Assembly (NCBI RefSeq): GCF_009688945.1
Contig: NZ_AP021874.1
Coordinates: 6,696,001-6,760,000, forward strand
Length of the DNA stretch: 64,000 nt
From: Desulfosarcina alkanivorans
GTDB taxonomy: Bacteria > Desulfobacterota > Desulfobacteria > Desulfobacterales > Desulfosarcinaceae
Direction of reading: 5' to 3'
In this document: positions 53,124 to 61,544 of the stretch, piece after piece
Numbering within the stretch: the first letter of the stretch is position 1
How the letters are laid out: each line of letters starts with the position of its first letter
Translations under genes and position numbers: made by a program
The notes under the pieces: model-generated
The model's input: the letters and a program-made list of their open reading frames with translations, nothing else
Told to the model about the DNA's origin: nothing
Databases searched by the model: none

Positions 53124-55922
53124 TTGGCAATCCATAAAAAGATAGGCCGCTGGTTCAATGTCCATGAGGAGGAAATCGGTCTGTTCATGTGGACGGTTGC
53201 CCTGCTGTTTCTGGTCCGCAGTTCCGGGATATTCCTGAACAACTATGCCGAAACGGCCTTTCTGAAACGCTATGGCGTCGAATACATGCCCATCGTCAAC
53301 ATGATCAACGCGGTGGTGACATTCTTCGTCATGGGGGTCATGACCGGGTTCATGACCCGGTTGCCCGGTGCCCGGCTGTTGTCGCGCCTTTTCATTTTCT
53401 GTGGCCTTTCCGTGGCCTGCATCCGGGCCATTATCCCTTTCGGCATCGACCTGATCTATCCGGCCCTGTTCATGCTCAAGTCCCAGTACGAGGTGCTGCT
53501 GGCGCTTTTATTCTGGAACCTGGCCAACGACCTGTTCAATACCCGGCAGTCCAAGCGGCTGTTCCCCTTGATCACTGCCGGCGGCGTCATCGGACAGATC
53601 CTGGGCAGTTTCGCCACCCCCCTGGTGGCCAGATGGCTGCACTTGGACAACCTCCTGCTCGTCTACATGGTTACCGCCCTGGCCGGTTCCTGGGCCGTGC
53701 ATGCAATGGGAAACCGGTACCCCACACTGCTGTTTCAGCAGAAAAAGGAGGGGCCTAAAAAGAAGCGGGCCACCATGATCGAGGAGTTCAAGGCGGTGCT
53801 CCCCATGATCAGATCCTCGGTGCTGGTGAAGATTTTGGTGGTGCTCACCTTCATGCCCAATGTGGTGATTCCCATCATGAACTACCAGTTCAACTTCGCC
53901 GTCAACGAACAGTTTGCCACCGAATCCGGGCTCATCGAATTTTTCAGCTATTTCAGAGGGGTGCTCAATATTGTCAGTCTGGTTATTCTGCTCTTCGTGG
54001 GAAAGCTCTATGATCGCTTCGGACTTCCCGTGGCCCTGATGTTCCACCCGTTCAACTACATGCTGGTGTTCATCACCTTCCTTTTCCGGTTCGACGCCGT
54101 GGCAGCCATGTATGCCCGCATGTCCGCCAACATCATCCGCACCACCATCAACATTCCGGCCACCGCGGTGGTGACGGGGCTGTTCCCGGAATCCTACCGG
54201 GCCATGATCCGGCCTTTTCTCCGGGGCACCGTCGTCCGTATTGGTCTGTTCCTCGGGTCGGGGCTCATTCTGCTCTCCGACACCCTTTTTCATCCGCGCT
54301 ACCTCTCGTTGGTGGCCATGCCTTTTGTGCTCGCCTGGCTGGTCACGCCTTTTGTTCTCAAGCGCCGCTACGCCGCCATCCTGTTGGATCTGGTCGCGGA
54401 TGACAGGATCGATTTCCGCTCCCTCGACGCCGGTGAACTGGGTCAGGTCTTTCGGGACAAACAGATTCAAACCAGCCTCATCCGGCGGTTCCAGCGGGAA
54501 TCGGGTGAAAACCGACTGTGGTACGGCCGATTGCTGAAATCGGTTTCCGTTCCGGATCTCGACGCTCATCTGCTGGCGGCGCTGGGGGACGAGCCGGATA
54601 TGCAAACCCGTATCGGACTCATCGAAATGCTTTCGGACCAGGCCGGCACTGCTGCTGCCGATGTCTTCAGTGCACTGATCGAAACAAGGATGCCCGAACT
54701 GGCCGTGGCCATGATCGATGCCGGCCACCGGATATCGCCGCAGACCTTTGCGCCGTTTCATCAGCAGATTTTTGAATCGGCGCTTCCCCTGGAGGTCAAG
54801 GCCCGAGCCGTAGGATCCTTATACACCGTGGACCCGGACCGGTTTGCCCCGATCATCCAGGGGTGGCTGGCATCCGAAGACACCGACAGCCTCCGTGCCG
54901 GCGTCATCGCTGCGGGGGTTTGCCGGGACAGGCGTTTTGCGGAGCGTCTGAAGTCCCTCCTGTCGACATCCGATCACGATGCCACGCTGCTCCTGGTTCT
55001 GGAAAGTCTCCACTCCCTTAACGTGACAGGACTCAATCCTCTGGTGGTGCTTCGTTTGTGGGACCCGGACCCGCGCATGCGGCGTGCCGTGATCGACGTA
55101 TACCAGATAGAGGATGAGACCTCCCTGAAAAACGTGATCCCCCTGCTGGGAGACGACTCCAAGGAGATTGCCGGGCTGGCCCGCGAGAAGATCAGGACCG
55201 CCGGCTACCAGAACAGCCTGCGGTTGGTGAAATCCCTTTCACTTCCCCGGAAAAAATTGAGAGAGGCCCTGTTTGATCTGCTGTCGGACATGTCCATCAA
55301 GGACCTGGATGTTTTCCGTTTTGTCCAGCTTCAGGCACGGACCTGCTACCAGCTGATGGTTCAGGCTCGCGGGATCCGGCAGCTTTCCGACGGGGACCTG
55401 CGGAACCTCCTGGCCATCCATCTGGACGAGCGGGTCTGGTTTACGCTGCAGACGACGCTGCGGGTATTGGCCGCCCAGGATGCTTCGGGGCGGATGCGAA
55501 TGATCGCCAGGAGCCTGTCCTCTTCGGACAAACGCCAGCGTGCCAACAGCCTGGAAGCGATGGATGACATCCTGGATAAAAGCCTGGCCCGTTTGCTGAC
55601 GCCGCTATTGGACGATATGGACGTCTCGGAGCGTATTGCCGCGGGACGACGGCTTTTCCCCAAAGAATTTCATGAACCGGAGAAATGGGACCTTTTTGAC
55701 GGACTGCTGGTCAGTCGAAACTGGGTTACCCTCGTGTTGACCCTTACCCTGGTAAGACAACTGGCGGTCGTGCCGGACGATTGCAGCCGTATTCAGGCGC
55801 TCGTCGAGCACGACAATCCGCATGTATCCCAAGCGGCGATCGAACTTCTTGAACATAACGGGTTTCCCACCCGGGCAGGAGACAACCATGGAAAGCGCAG
55901 CCTCGATTCCCTTGACCGATAG
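53124..55922 (+). CDS. MFS-like nucleotide-transporter-type protein with C-terminal HEAT-like region
   Basis: A 932-residue protein. Residues ~20-410 form about twelve membrane helices resembling the Npt/TLC ATP:ADP antiporter-like MFS group (GVEYMPIVNMINAVV, then FWNLANDLFNTRQSKRLFPLI). Residues ~420-930 are a soluble, helical-repeat (HEAT-like) domain. Its end overlaps the start of the cNMP-binding protein gene by 35 bp, so they are translationally coupled. In related proteins a cNMP-binding domain is fused at this end; here it is a separate gene. The substrate is unknown, and the charged residues needed for nucleotide exchange were not checked. Confidence 0.78.
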   Translation: MAIHKKIGRWFNVHEEEIGLFMWTVALLFLVRSSGIFLNNYAETAFLKRYGVEYMPIVNMINAVVTFFVMGVMTGFMTRLPGARLLSRLFIFCGLSVACIRAIIPFGIDLIYPALFMLKSQYEVLLALLFWNLANDLFNTRQSKRLFPLITAGGVIGQILGSFATPLVARWLHLDNLLLVYMVTALAGSWAVHAMGNRYPTLLFQQKKEGPKKKRATMIEEFKAVLPMIRSSVLVKILVVLTFMPNVVIPIMNYQFNFAVNEQFATESGLIEFFSYFRGVLNIVSLVILLFVGKLYDRFGLPVALMFHPFNYMLVFITFLFRFDAVAAMYARMSANIIRTTINIPATAVVTGLFPESYRAMIRPFLRGTVVRIGLFLGSGLILLSDTLFHPRYLSLVAMPFVLAWLVTPFVLKRRYAAILLDLVADDRIDFRSLDAGELGQVFRDKQIQTSLIRRFQRESGENRLWYGRLLKSVSVPDLDAHLLAALGDEPDMQTRIGLIEMLSDQAGTAAADVFSALIETRMPELAVAMIDAGHRISPQTFAPFHQQIFESALPLEVKARAVGSLYTVDPDRFAPIIQGWLASEDTDSLRAGVIAAGVCRDRRFAERLKSLLSTSDHDATLLLVLESLHSLNVTGLNPLVVLRLWDPDPRMRRAVIDVYQIEDETSLKNVIPLLGDDSKEIAGLAREKIRTAGYQNSLRLVKSLSLPRKKLREALFDLLSDMSIKDLDVFRFVQLQARTCYQLMVQARGIRQLSDGDLRNLLAIHLDERVWFTLQTTLRVLAAQDASGRMRMIARSLSSSDKRQRANSLEAMDDILDKSLARLLTPLLDDMDVSERIAAGRRLFPKEFHEPEKWDLFDGLLVSRNWVTLVLTLTLVRQLAVVPDDCSRIQALVEHDNPHVSQAAIELLEHNGFPTRAGDNHGKRSLDSLDR

Positions 55923-56352
55923 AATTTTGCATCTGAAAAATATCGAGATCTTTGCCGATCTGTCCGTCAACGAGCTGGCAGCCGTGGCATCGGTCACCCA
56001 GGAAGCATTTTTTGACGCAGGGGACGTCGTTTTTCGCGAAGGCGATCACGGTGACACCCTGTTTCTGATCCTGGACGGTGATGTGGCGGTTATCAAGGAT
56101 TGCAATGTGGACAAGGCCATCGAGCTGGACAGCATCGGGGCCGGTGACTACTTTGGAGAGATGGCTCTGTTCGGTGATGATCGGCGCTCGGCAACGATCC
56201 AGGTTAAAAACGAGGCCCGGTTTCTTACCCTGCACAAACTGGAGCTTCAGGAGATAGTCCGCGAATATCCCCAGATCGCGCTGCATGTTTGCCGGGTCCT
56301 CAGCATGAGAATTAGACGTCTGCACGGAAAAATTTCGGACCACAGCTGCTGA
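55888..56352 (+). CDS. Cyclic nucleotide-binding domain protein
   Basis: A 154-residue protein that is a single CAP/PKA-type cNMP-binding domain. The phosphate-binding cassette is GEMALFGDDRRSATI, with the key Glu and Arg kept. The N-terminal part has FREGDHGDTLFLILDGDV. There is no helix-turn-helix, so it is not a transcription factor. It starts at ATG 55888, after AGGAGAC, within the end of the transporter-like gene. With the class III cyclase upstream, a local cyclic-nucleotide sensing module is likely. Confidence 0.88.
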   Translation: MESAASIPLTDRILHLKNIEIFADLSVNELAAVASVTQEAFFDAGDVVFREGDHGDTLFLILDGDVAVIKDCNVDKAIELDSIGAGDYFGEMALFGDDRRSATIQVKNEARFLTLHKLELQEIVREYPQIALHVCRVLSMRIRRLHGKISDHSC

Positions 56353-56475
56353 GAACGATCCGGAGTCCTGTCTCCCTTTCATGCGGCCCGATCCGGACGC
56401 TGCCGGAAGCGGGCGATGGCCGCCACACTGGATTTACGGCCTGCAAATGCCCCTGCTTGAGACGATTACCGCACG

Positions 56476-56495
56476 ATGCTGCCGGATGGCAGCAT
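56476..56495. other. Perfect 8-bp-stem hairpin
   Basis: ATGCTGCC (56476-56483) pairs with GGCAGCAT (56488-56495) across a GGAT loop. It lies in the 285-bp gap between the cNMP-binding and SET-domain genes. No T tract follows, so it is not a typical terminator on either strand. Confidence 0.5.
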
Positions 56496-56637
56496 GCAGG
56501 AACAGGCCTGTATGATTTTCCGATCTGCCGATGCCGCTTCCGTTTCTGATGGCGGCAACCCTGCCGGCAGACAGGCTGCCGATTGACTTTGCCGGCCCAT
56601 GTTGCTACACCCGTGGCCTAAGTGACAGGATGGTTGA

Positions 56638-57051
56638 TTGAATATGAAGCCTAAAAAGAAGCGAAAACACCTTTTCAGACACCCGAGTATCGTTATTTCT
56701 CCTTGTGATTTCGGCCATGGGATTTTTGCCACCCGGTCCCTTCAGGCGGACACCACCCTCGAAGAGTGCCCTTTCCTGAGGATCAACGCGGACGAATGCA
56801 CCGATGCCCTGGATGACTATGTCTTCAACCTGGAGACCGCCGAAGAAAATGGTGGCTCGGAGGTCTACTCCCTGGTGCTCGGGTGGGGAAGCCTGTTCAA
56901 CCATTCCTACGACCACAATACCGAGTACTGGCACGATACGGACCGTGACCTGATCGTGTTTCACACCATCAAGGCGGTCCCTGCCGGCACCCAGCTGTTT
57001 GTCAATTACGGAAAAGAGTGGTGGGCTTCGAGGGAATTGACCCCCGGGTAG
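56638..57051 (+). CDS. SET-domain protein
   Basis: A 135-137-residue SET-domain protein. Signature segments are GHGIFATRSLQADTTL (SAM-binding strand-loop), LFNHSYDHNTEY (NHS motif) and FVNYGKEWW, which matches the ...NYGxxYW tail. The SET core is unusually short. Bacterial SET proteins methylate lysines; the target here is unknown. The frame opens at a TTG at 56638 with AGGA seven bases upstream; ATG 56644 is the alternative start. No obvious partner gene is adjacent. Confidence 0.82.
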   Translation: MNMKPKKKRKHLFRHPSIVISPCDFGHGIFATRSLQADTTLEECPFLRINADECTDALDDYVFNLETAEENGGSEVYSLVLGWGSLFNHSYDHNTEYWHDTDRDLIVFHTIKAVPAGTQLFVNYGKEWWASRELTPG

Positions 57052-57153
57052 ATCGGTACTTGCAGGCATGACGGGATTCTCGGGATCCAGGCCCGTGGCC
57101 CCCATTCCTTTGCGAGCCCCCGGGTGGCGAATCAAAACCATAGGAAACTGCGA

Positions 57154-57960
57154 ATGAGCGAAGATCAAACGATGGTCGTGGAGATGGATGGGCATATCGC
57201 CTGGCTGAACTTGTGCCGGCCCGAACGGCGCAATGCCATGGGCATGGTTTTTTTCAAGGAACTGACTGAGAATTTCCGGCGGTTTGACGACGACCCCAAT
57301 GTGCGGGTGGTGGTGATCCGGGCCCGCGGCAAAAGTTTTACGGCAGGCCTGGACCTCATGGAGGCCGGGGCCATGCTGGGCGGCAAAGGGGCCGACGACC
57401 GCGACATACTGAGAAATAAGATCCTGGAACTCCAGGAGAGCAACAATGCCGTCGAGCGTTGCAGAAAGCCGGTCATCGCGGCGGTTCACGGCCACTGCAT
57501 CGGCGGCGGGGTTGATCTTTTATCCGCCTGTGACATCCGCATGGCCTCAACAGACGCTATGTTCAGTATCCGTGAAACGCGAATCGCCATCATTGCCGAT
57601 CTGGGAACCCTGCAGCGGCTGCCCCACATCATCGGCCAGGGGTGGTTCCGGGAACTGGCCCTGACCGGGCGTGATTTTACAGCCGCCGAAGCACTCCGGA
57701 TGGGTTTCGTAACGCGGGTCTGTGAGGATCGGGATGCACTGTTCGATGCTGCCGGCGACCTGGCCAGGGAGATCGCCGGCCTTGCCCCGCTTACCGTTCA
57801 GGGCGTCAAGGATGTGATCAACCACAGCCGGGACAACGGTGTCTACCCGGGGTTGGCCTACGTGGCGCAGAAAAATGCCGCCGCCCTGGCTTCCGAGGAT
57901 CTGGTGGAGGCCGTCACCGCCTTCATGGAAAAGCGTGATCCGGTGTTCCACGGCAGATAG
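57154..57960 (+). CDS. Crotonase, delta3,5-delta2,4-dienoyl-CoA isomerase-like
   Basis: A 268-residue crotonase-fold protein. The oxyanion-hole region is GKSFTAGLDLM, and the second half contains IRETRIAIIADLGTLQRLPHIIG. That last motif matches the mitochondrial ECH1 dienoyl-CoA isomerase (with Glu and Asp conserved) better than classical enoyl-CoA hydratase, which would have EITLGxxPG. It would handle dienoyl-CoA intermediates in beta-oxidation of unsaturated fatty acids. ATG 57154 has TAGGA nearby. The adjacent acyl-CoA synthetase remnant fits a fatty-acid-degradation context. Confidence 0.88.
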   Translation: MSEDQTMVVEMDGHIAWLNLCRPERRNAMGMVFFKELTENFRRFDDDPNVRVVVIRARGKSFTAGLDLMEAGAMLGGKGADDRDILRNKILELQESNNAVERCRKPVIAAVHGHCIGGGVDLLSACDIRMASTDAMFSIRETRIAIIADLGTLQRLPHIIGQGWFRELALTGRDFTAAEALRMGFVTRVCEDRDALFDAAGDLAREIAGLAPLTVQGVKDVINHSRDNGVYPGLAYVAQKNAAALASEDLVEAVTAFMEKRDPVFHGR

Positions 57961-58087
57961 CCTATCTATTTTACTGCATCATCCGAACGGGAGACCCTTT
58001 GGCAGGGGGCTCTCCGCACTTTTTCAAGACTTTTATATCTCAGTTGACCGCCTTTTTTTCTGTTCCCCGAAATCAGGACGCTGGAGC

Positions 58088-58625
58088 ATGTTATTCTCTG
58101 GTCAAACTGCGGAACTGCATTTTCTCATGCGGCCGGGTGGGCCTGCCGGATTAGCAGAGGGTCCCCACACCCTTGTGGACGACCTGGCCATGGTGAAACA
58201 GACGCGCCTCGTTGCCGTTCCCCGCATTTTCAATCGGGCGCACGACGGGCTGAATGCAAAAAATAACGAGGAGGGCGGGTTGGTCAAAAAATTGTTCGAC
58301 ATGGGTGTCGATGCCGGGATCGAGCGGCGGAAATTGAGAAGGCAGGAATGGACCAGCCTCGTCAATACGATATAACTGAAAATTGCCGATGCTGTTGTGT
58401 TCAGGGAGATTGGTGACAAATTTGGCGGCCGCCTCATGTATTCGTTGCGTTCCAGCGCGGCGCTGAGTCCCCACATCGCAGAATTCTTCGAAGATGTCGG
58501 CACGCCGGTGGACGAATCGTGGGGGATGTCCGAAGTGTCACCTGACGGCGCCATCAACAGCCCGCAGCACACCCGTCCGGCCCATCGACAAGGTGCTCAA
58601 GGTCTGCGAGCCGATGGTTGAAGCG
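58088..58625 (+). pseudogene. Degraded long-chain acyl-CoA synthetase
   Basis: Two pieces in the same frame are recognisable. The first encodes LVAVPRIFNRAHDGLN and GLVKKLFDMGVDAGIERRKL, the second FREIGDKFGGRLMYSLR, then AALSPHIAEFFEDVGTPVDESW and GMSEVSPDGAINSP, all typical of AMP-forming long-chain acyl-CoA ligases (FadD/FACL group). A TAA at 58373-58375 separates them in frame. The N-terminal half, including the P-loop-like signature, and the C-terminal lid domain are missing, and the frame shifts after about 58560. It is a clear pseudogene. The rest of 57961-58803 holds nothing else I can support. Confidence 0.85.
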
Positions 58626-58803
58626 GCATATCGGAAGCATTCACCTGTTCAAGGCAAGCTCGTCGGCTCTATTTGATTGTTAAAGAGATTCTCGGTACGG
58701 CGCGTCCTGCCTAAATACACCCCGCATGAGTTCCTAAAAAAACGAGAAGCTGTCTGCACTCCGAGAGCCCCATTATTCCAACCGTTCTTTGCTGGATTCG
58801 TCA

Positions 58804-59646
58804 TTACAACATCGCACCACAAAACTTGCAGTGGCGGGCATCGGGATCGTGACCTTCAGCGCTGCACTCCGGACAAGCCTGGGTGGAAACTTTACGGCCG
58901 AAAGTCCGCGACATTTCCACGGTCACAATACCAGTCGGCACAGCGATGATGGCATAGCCGAGAAGCATCACCATCGACGCCAGCGTCTGGCCAAGTACGG
59001 TTTGAGGCGAAATATCGCCGTATCCGACCGTAGTCAGGGTCACGATTGCCCAGTAGATGCTGCGTGGAATGCTGGTGAAGCCGTTGGCTCCGCCCTCAAT
59101 GACATACATCAGCGAGCCGAAGATGACCACCAGAGTTATTACCGTGTAGATAAAAACGGTAATCTTGTGGCTGCTCGCCCGTAGCGCCTTTATAAGGAGC
59201 CGTGCCTCCCCGAGATAGGGAACCAGTTTCAGGATACGGAAGATGCGCAGGATGCGCAGAATTCGGATGACCAGCAAGTACTGGCTTCCCGGCAGGAATA
59301 GGCTAACGTAGGTCGGGATAATCGCCAGCAAATCGACTACTCCATAAAAACTGATGGCGTATTTGAGCGGCCGTCCGACACACATAAGTCGCAAAAGGTA
59401 TTCGACAGTGAAGATGATCGTAAATAGCCACTCGATCCCATAGAGCAAGCTGCCGTAATGTGACTGAACAGCACCGATACTGTCAAGCATCACCGCTATA
59501 ACACTCACCAAAATGCTGACGATGAGCAATACGTCGAATACTTTCCCCAACGGGGTGTCGGCCTCGAAAATCACCTCATGCAAAACCGTTCGCCAGTGGG
59601 CCCTCGGAGGTGCCACCTCGCGGCGAGCATCCTTCAGCCATTTCAT
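58804..59646 (-). CDS. Voltage-gated (Kv-type) potassium channel family protein
   Basis: A 280-residue Ion_trans family channel with six membrane segments. The S4-like helix has arginine at every third position (LLVIRILRILRIFRILKLV), which makes voltage sensing plausible. The pore contains TLTTVGYGDISP. The C-terminal tail ends in CPECSAEGHDPDARHCKFCGAML, a zinc-ribbon-like CPxC...CxxC, as is common in bacterial Kv-like channels. A second, 2-pore-helix channel is at 21825-22490. The gene stands alone. Confidence 0.9.
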   Translation of the reverse strand: MKWLKDARREVAPPRAHWRTVLHEVIFEADTPLGKVFDVLLIVSILVSVIAVMLDSIGAVQSHYGSLLYGIEWLFTIIFTVEYLLRLMCVGRPLKYAISFYGVVDLLAIIPTYVSLFLPGSQYLLVIRILRILRIFRILKLVPYLGEARLLIKALRASSHKITVFIYTVITLVVIFGSLMYVIEGGANGFTSIPRSIYWAIVTLTTVGYGDISPQTVLGQTLASMVMLLGYAIIAVPTGIVTVEMSRTFGRKVSTQACPECSAEGHDPDARHCKFCGAML

Positions 59647-59686
59647 GGTTCTACTCCTGTCGGTGTTGAACGGAATCAGGGGATCC

Positions 59687-59814
59687 GCCTAACTTAAAAA
59701 AATCTTGCATTTCTAACGCAGACGTCAGCGGTTTTCAGGGCCTAGCGCAGCGAAGCGCTGCAAATCCGCTGGGATGACAGGTTATATGGTTTTTTCAGCA
59801 TTCTTTGTTTAGGC
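59687..59814. repeat. attC-like imperfect palindrome 1
   Basis: Nested pairs: GCCTAAC (59687-59693) with GTTTAGGC (59807-59814); TAAC (59714-59717) with GTTA (59781-59784); CAGCGG (59726-59731) with CCGCTG (59766-59771); a central hairpin GCAGCG-AAG-CGCTGC (59747-59761). The order R-like box, spacer, L-like box, variable hairpin is the plan of an integron attC site. It also starts TAACGCAG...TCAGCGG, like the element at 63098-63187. Confidence 0.5.
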
Positions 59815-59887
59815 TATCTAATTGGTATTGTTGATAAAGGTGGTCCCTGCAAAACTGAAAATTTGGATATTTATTCTTGCCGTTTTG

Positions 59888-60487
59888 CTAAGGGCCCCAA
59901 TCGAATTCAACGATTCGAGCAAACTCGCGGTCTGTTCCAATATTTACGCGGTGATAAAGGATACTTTCAGGCCCAACGCGCCCGCCCATATCATAGGTAA
60001 AAGCTGCAACCGCCCGATGCCTGAGCCAGTAGCCGGTATGGACCGGGCCGACCGCATCGTAACAGGAGTGAAAGTGAATGAACTCTTCCTGCGGCGCTGG
60101 TCTAGTCTCCCACCAGGCGGCGGGAATGTCCTTGTCGAAAATCGGGAGCATGCGTTCATCCTCTGGCTTCGGAAGCGGTATCTCCCTCGGCAGGATGGTT
60201 TGAATGGCCTCGCCTTCATAAAGTTTGGCACCATCGGGTAAATCTTTGGTGTAGAACTGGCGCTCATTGAGGCAAATGAAATCCATACGGCTGAAATCGC
60301 TCGCATCTGCCGGTTTAAAGTAGTACCCGACAAACGGTCCAATATGGAGTTGGCGCCCATCTGCGACAATGCGGAGTGATGCAAAATAACCACGGGGAAT
60401 TGTTGCCGGTGCCTGGCTCTGCTCACCGCTGCAGGCGGCGAGTAAAACGAGACATGCGACCAGGCCGTATTTAATGGGTCGATTCAT
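59888..60487 (-). CDS. Lipoprotein of unknown function
   Basis: A 199-residue exported lipoprotein; the signal peptide ends LLAAC (Cys20 from ATG 60487). No known domain. The mature part is rich in aromatic and acidic residues, with a possible beta-sheet pattern and a ...PAAWWETRPAPQEEF stretch. Its start lies inside the end of the upstream YeeE/YedE gene (17-bp overlap), so it is the last gene of the sulfur operon. A cofactor or substrate carrier role is only suggested by that context. Confidence 0.75.
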   Translation of the reverse strand: MNRPIKYGLVACLVLLAACSGEQSQAPATIPRGYFASLRIVADGRQLHIGPFVGYYFKPADASDFSRMDFICLNERQFYTKDLPDGAKLYEGEAIQTILPREIPLPKPEDERMLPIFDKDIPAAWWETRPAPQEEFIHFHSCYDAVGPVHTGYWLRHRAVAAFTYDMGGRVGPESILYHRVNIGTDREFARIVEFDWGP

Positions 60488-61013
60488 TTTTCTGCCACAA
60501 ACGGCCAATCATGACGACCCCGCCGGCGAACACCACAACCAAAAAGCCAAGTCCGGTGGCCGCACTGTTGAACAATCCATCCAGCGTCAATTGGCCTATA
60601 TTGGTTGGTAAATAGAGCACCGGAATTAGGGCCTCATGAAAAGTGGCAAAAACGGCGGTGCCGGCAAAACCGCCCAGCAAGGCGAAAATAGCATCCCCCC
60701 GGCCTTCCCCGGCGGCCGCCCAGCAGGTTCCCGGACAGTATCCGGTCATTCCCCAGCCGACCCCGAAGAGAATAGCAGCCAGGCCGGTAGCCACGATACT
60801 GGTGGGCAGCGGCAGGAAGCGGCCGACGCCGGCCAGCTTAAGGCCGAAGACCCCGATCGCGGCAAATATCACAGTCAGCAGCATAAACTGGGGGATTTGC
60901 GGTTCGATCATTAAATGGGCTTTCGCCATTTTATCTGAGTTCGTCGCCCCGACCCTTTGAATGACAAAGCCGAAGGCGATTCCAGCCATGAGTCCCAGCA
61001 AGACTTTTTCCAT
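60471..61013 (-). CDS. YeeE/YedE-family half transporter
   Basis: A 180-residue membrane protein of the YeeE/YedE (TsuA-like thiosulfate uptake) group, about half the size of E. coli TsuA. The key motif GMTGYCPGTCWAAAGEGR is present; its cysteine is the type that handles thiosulfate sulfur. Four to five helices are predicted. ATG 61013 has GGGAGG seven bases upstream; the frame also opens at 61040. It follows the second YeeE/YedE gene by 4 bp, so the two halves probably form one transporter. Confidence 0.87.
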   Translation of the reverse strand: MEKVLLGLMAGIAFGFVIQRVGATNSDKMAKAHLMIEPQIPQFMLLTVIFAAIGVFGLKLAGVGRFLPLPTSIVATGLAAILFGVGWGMTGYCPGTCWAAAGEGRGDAIFALLGGFAGTAVFATFHEALIPVLYLPTNIGQLTLDGLFNSAATGLGFLVVVFAGGVVMIGRLWQKNESTH

Positions 61014-61017
61014 GGGT

Positions 61018-61539
61018 TTACCTCCCTTTTTGCCTTCCATAGATGAGGCGGCTCGTCAGCATGGCCGCGCCGAAAATCAAGGCGCCGAAATAGAGCCCGC
61101 TCACGGCCAGCTGCGCCGATCCGGATATAAACAGACCGAGCGTACATCCACCCGCCAGCCGTGAAGAGAAAAGGATCAGGAAACCGCCTGTAAAGGTGAC
61201 GACATAGCGTCGCAGGCGGCCCGGCCCGAATTTAGCCTCCCAGATTTCGGGCACGTCACGGACCGGCTGGGGAAACGTCCGGCCCGCGATGAAGCCGCCG
61301 ATAGCCATGCCAAGCACAAACGCTAGCAGCCACGACCCGGGTCCGGGGATCGACTGGTAATGCGCCTTGGACGCGGCATAGTCGGGCGCCACGGCCTGCA
61401 GCAATCCTTTCAGGGCACTCACGAAACCGCTCGATGACGCCGGGGGGCCGAAGGTGGCAAAAATGAATACAATGATGCCGGCCAGCGCGATTGCCGCCGG
61501 ATAAATATTCCAATAAGCGGATGTGTTATTATTTTTCAT
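61018..61539 (-). CDS. YeeE/YedE-family half transporter
   Basis: A 173-residue partner of the gene at 60471. Hallmarks are FVLGMAIGGFIAGRTF and RLAGGCTLGLFISG, with the second-half cysteine in GGCTLG. About four to five helices. The start at ATG 61539 has GGAGG nine bases upstream; another ATG at 61548 overlaps the rhodanese stop (ATGA). It directly follows the rhodanese gene, so uptake of a sulfur compound and its processing are linked. Confidence 0.87.
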   Translation of the reverse strand: MKNNNTSAYWNIYPAAIALAGIIVFIFATFGPPASSSGFVSALKGLLQAVAPDYAASKAHYQSIPGPGSWLLAFVLGMAIGGFIAGRTFPQPVRDVPEIWEAKFGPGRLRRYVVTFTGGFLILFSSRLAGGCTLGLFISGSAQLAVSGLYFGALIFGAAMLTSRLIYGRQKGR

Positions 61540-61544
61540 GGCTG

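Noticed and set aside
53508..54761. 417-codon minus-strand ORF
   Set aside because: It is antisense to the transporter-like gene, is His/Glu/Gln-rich without domains, and has no start signal.
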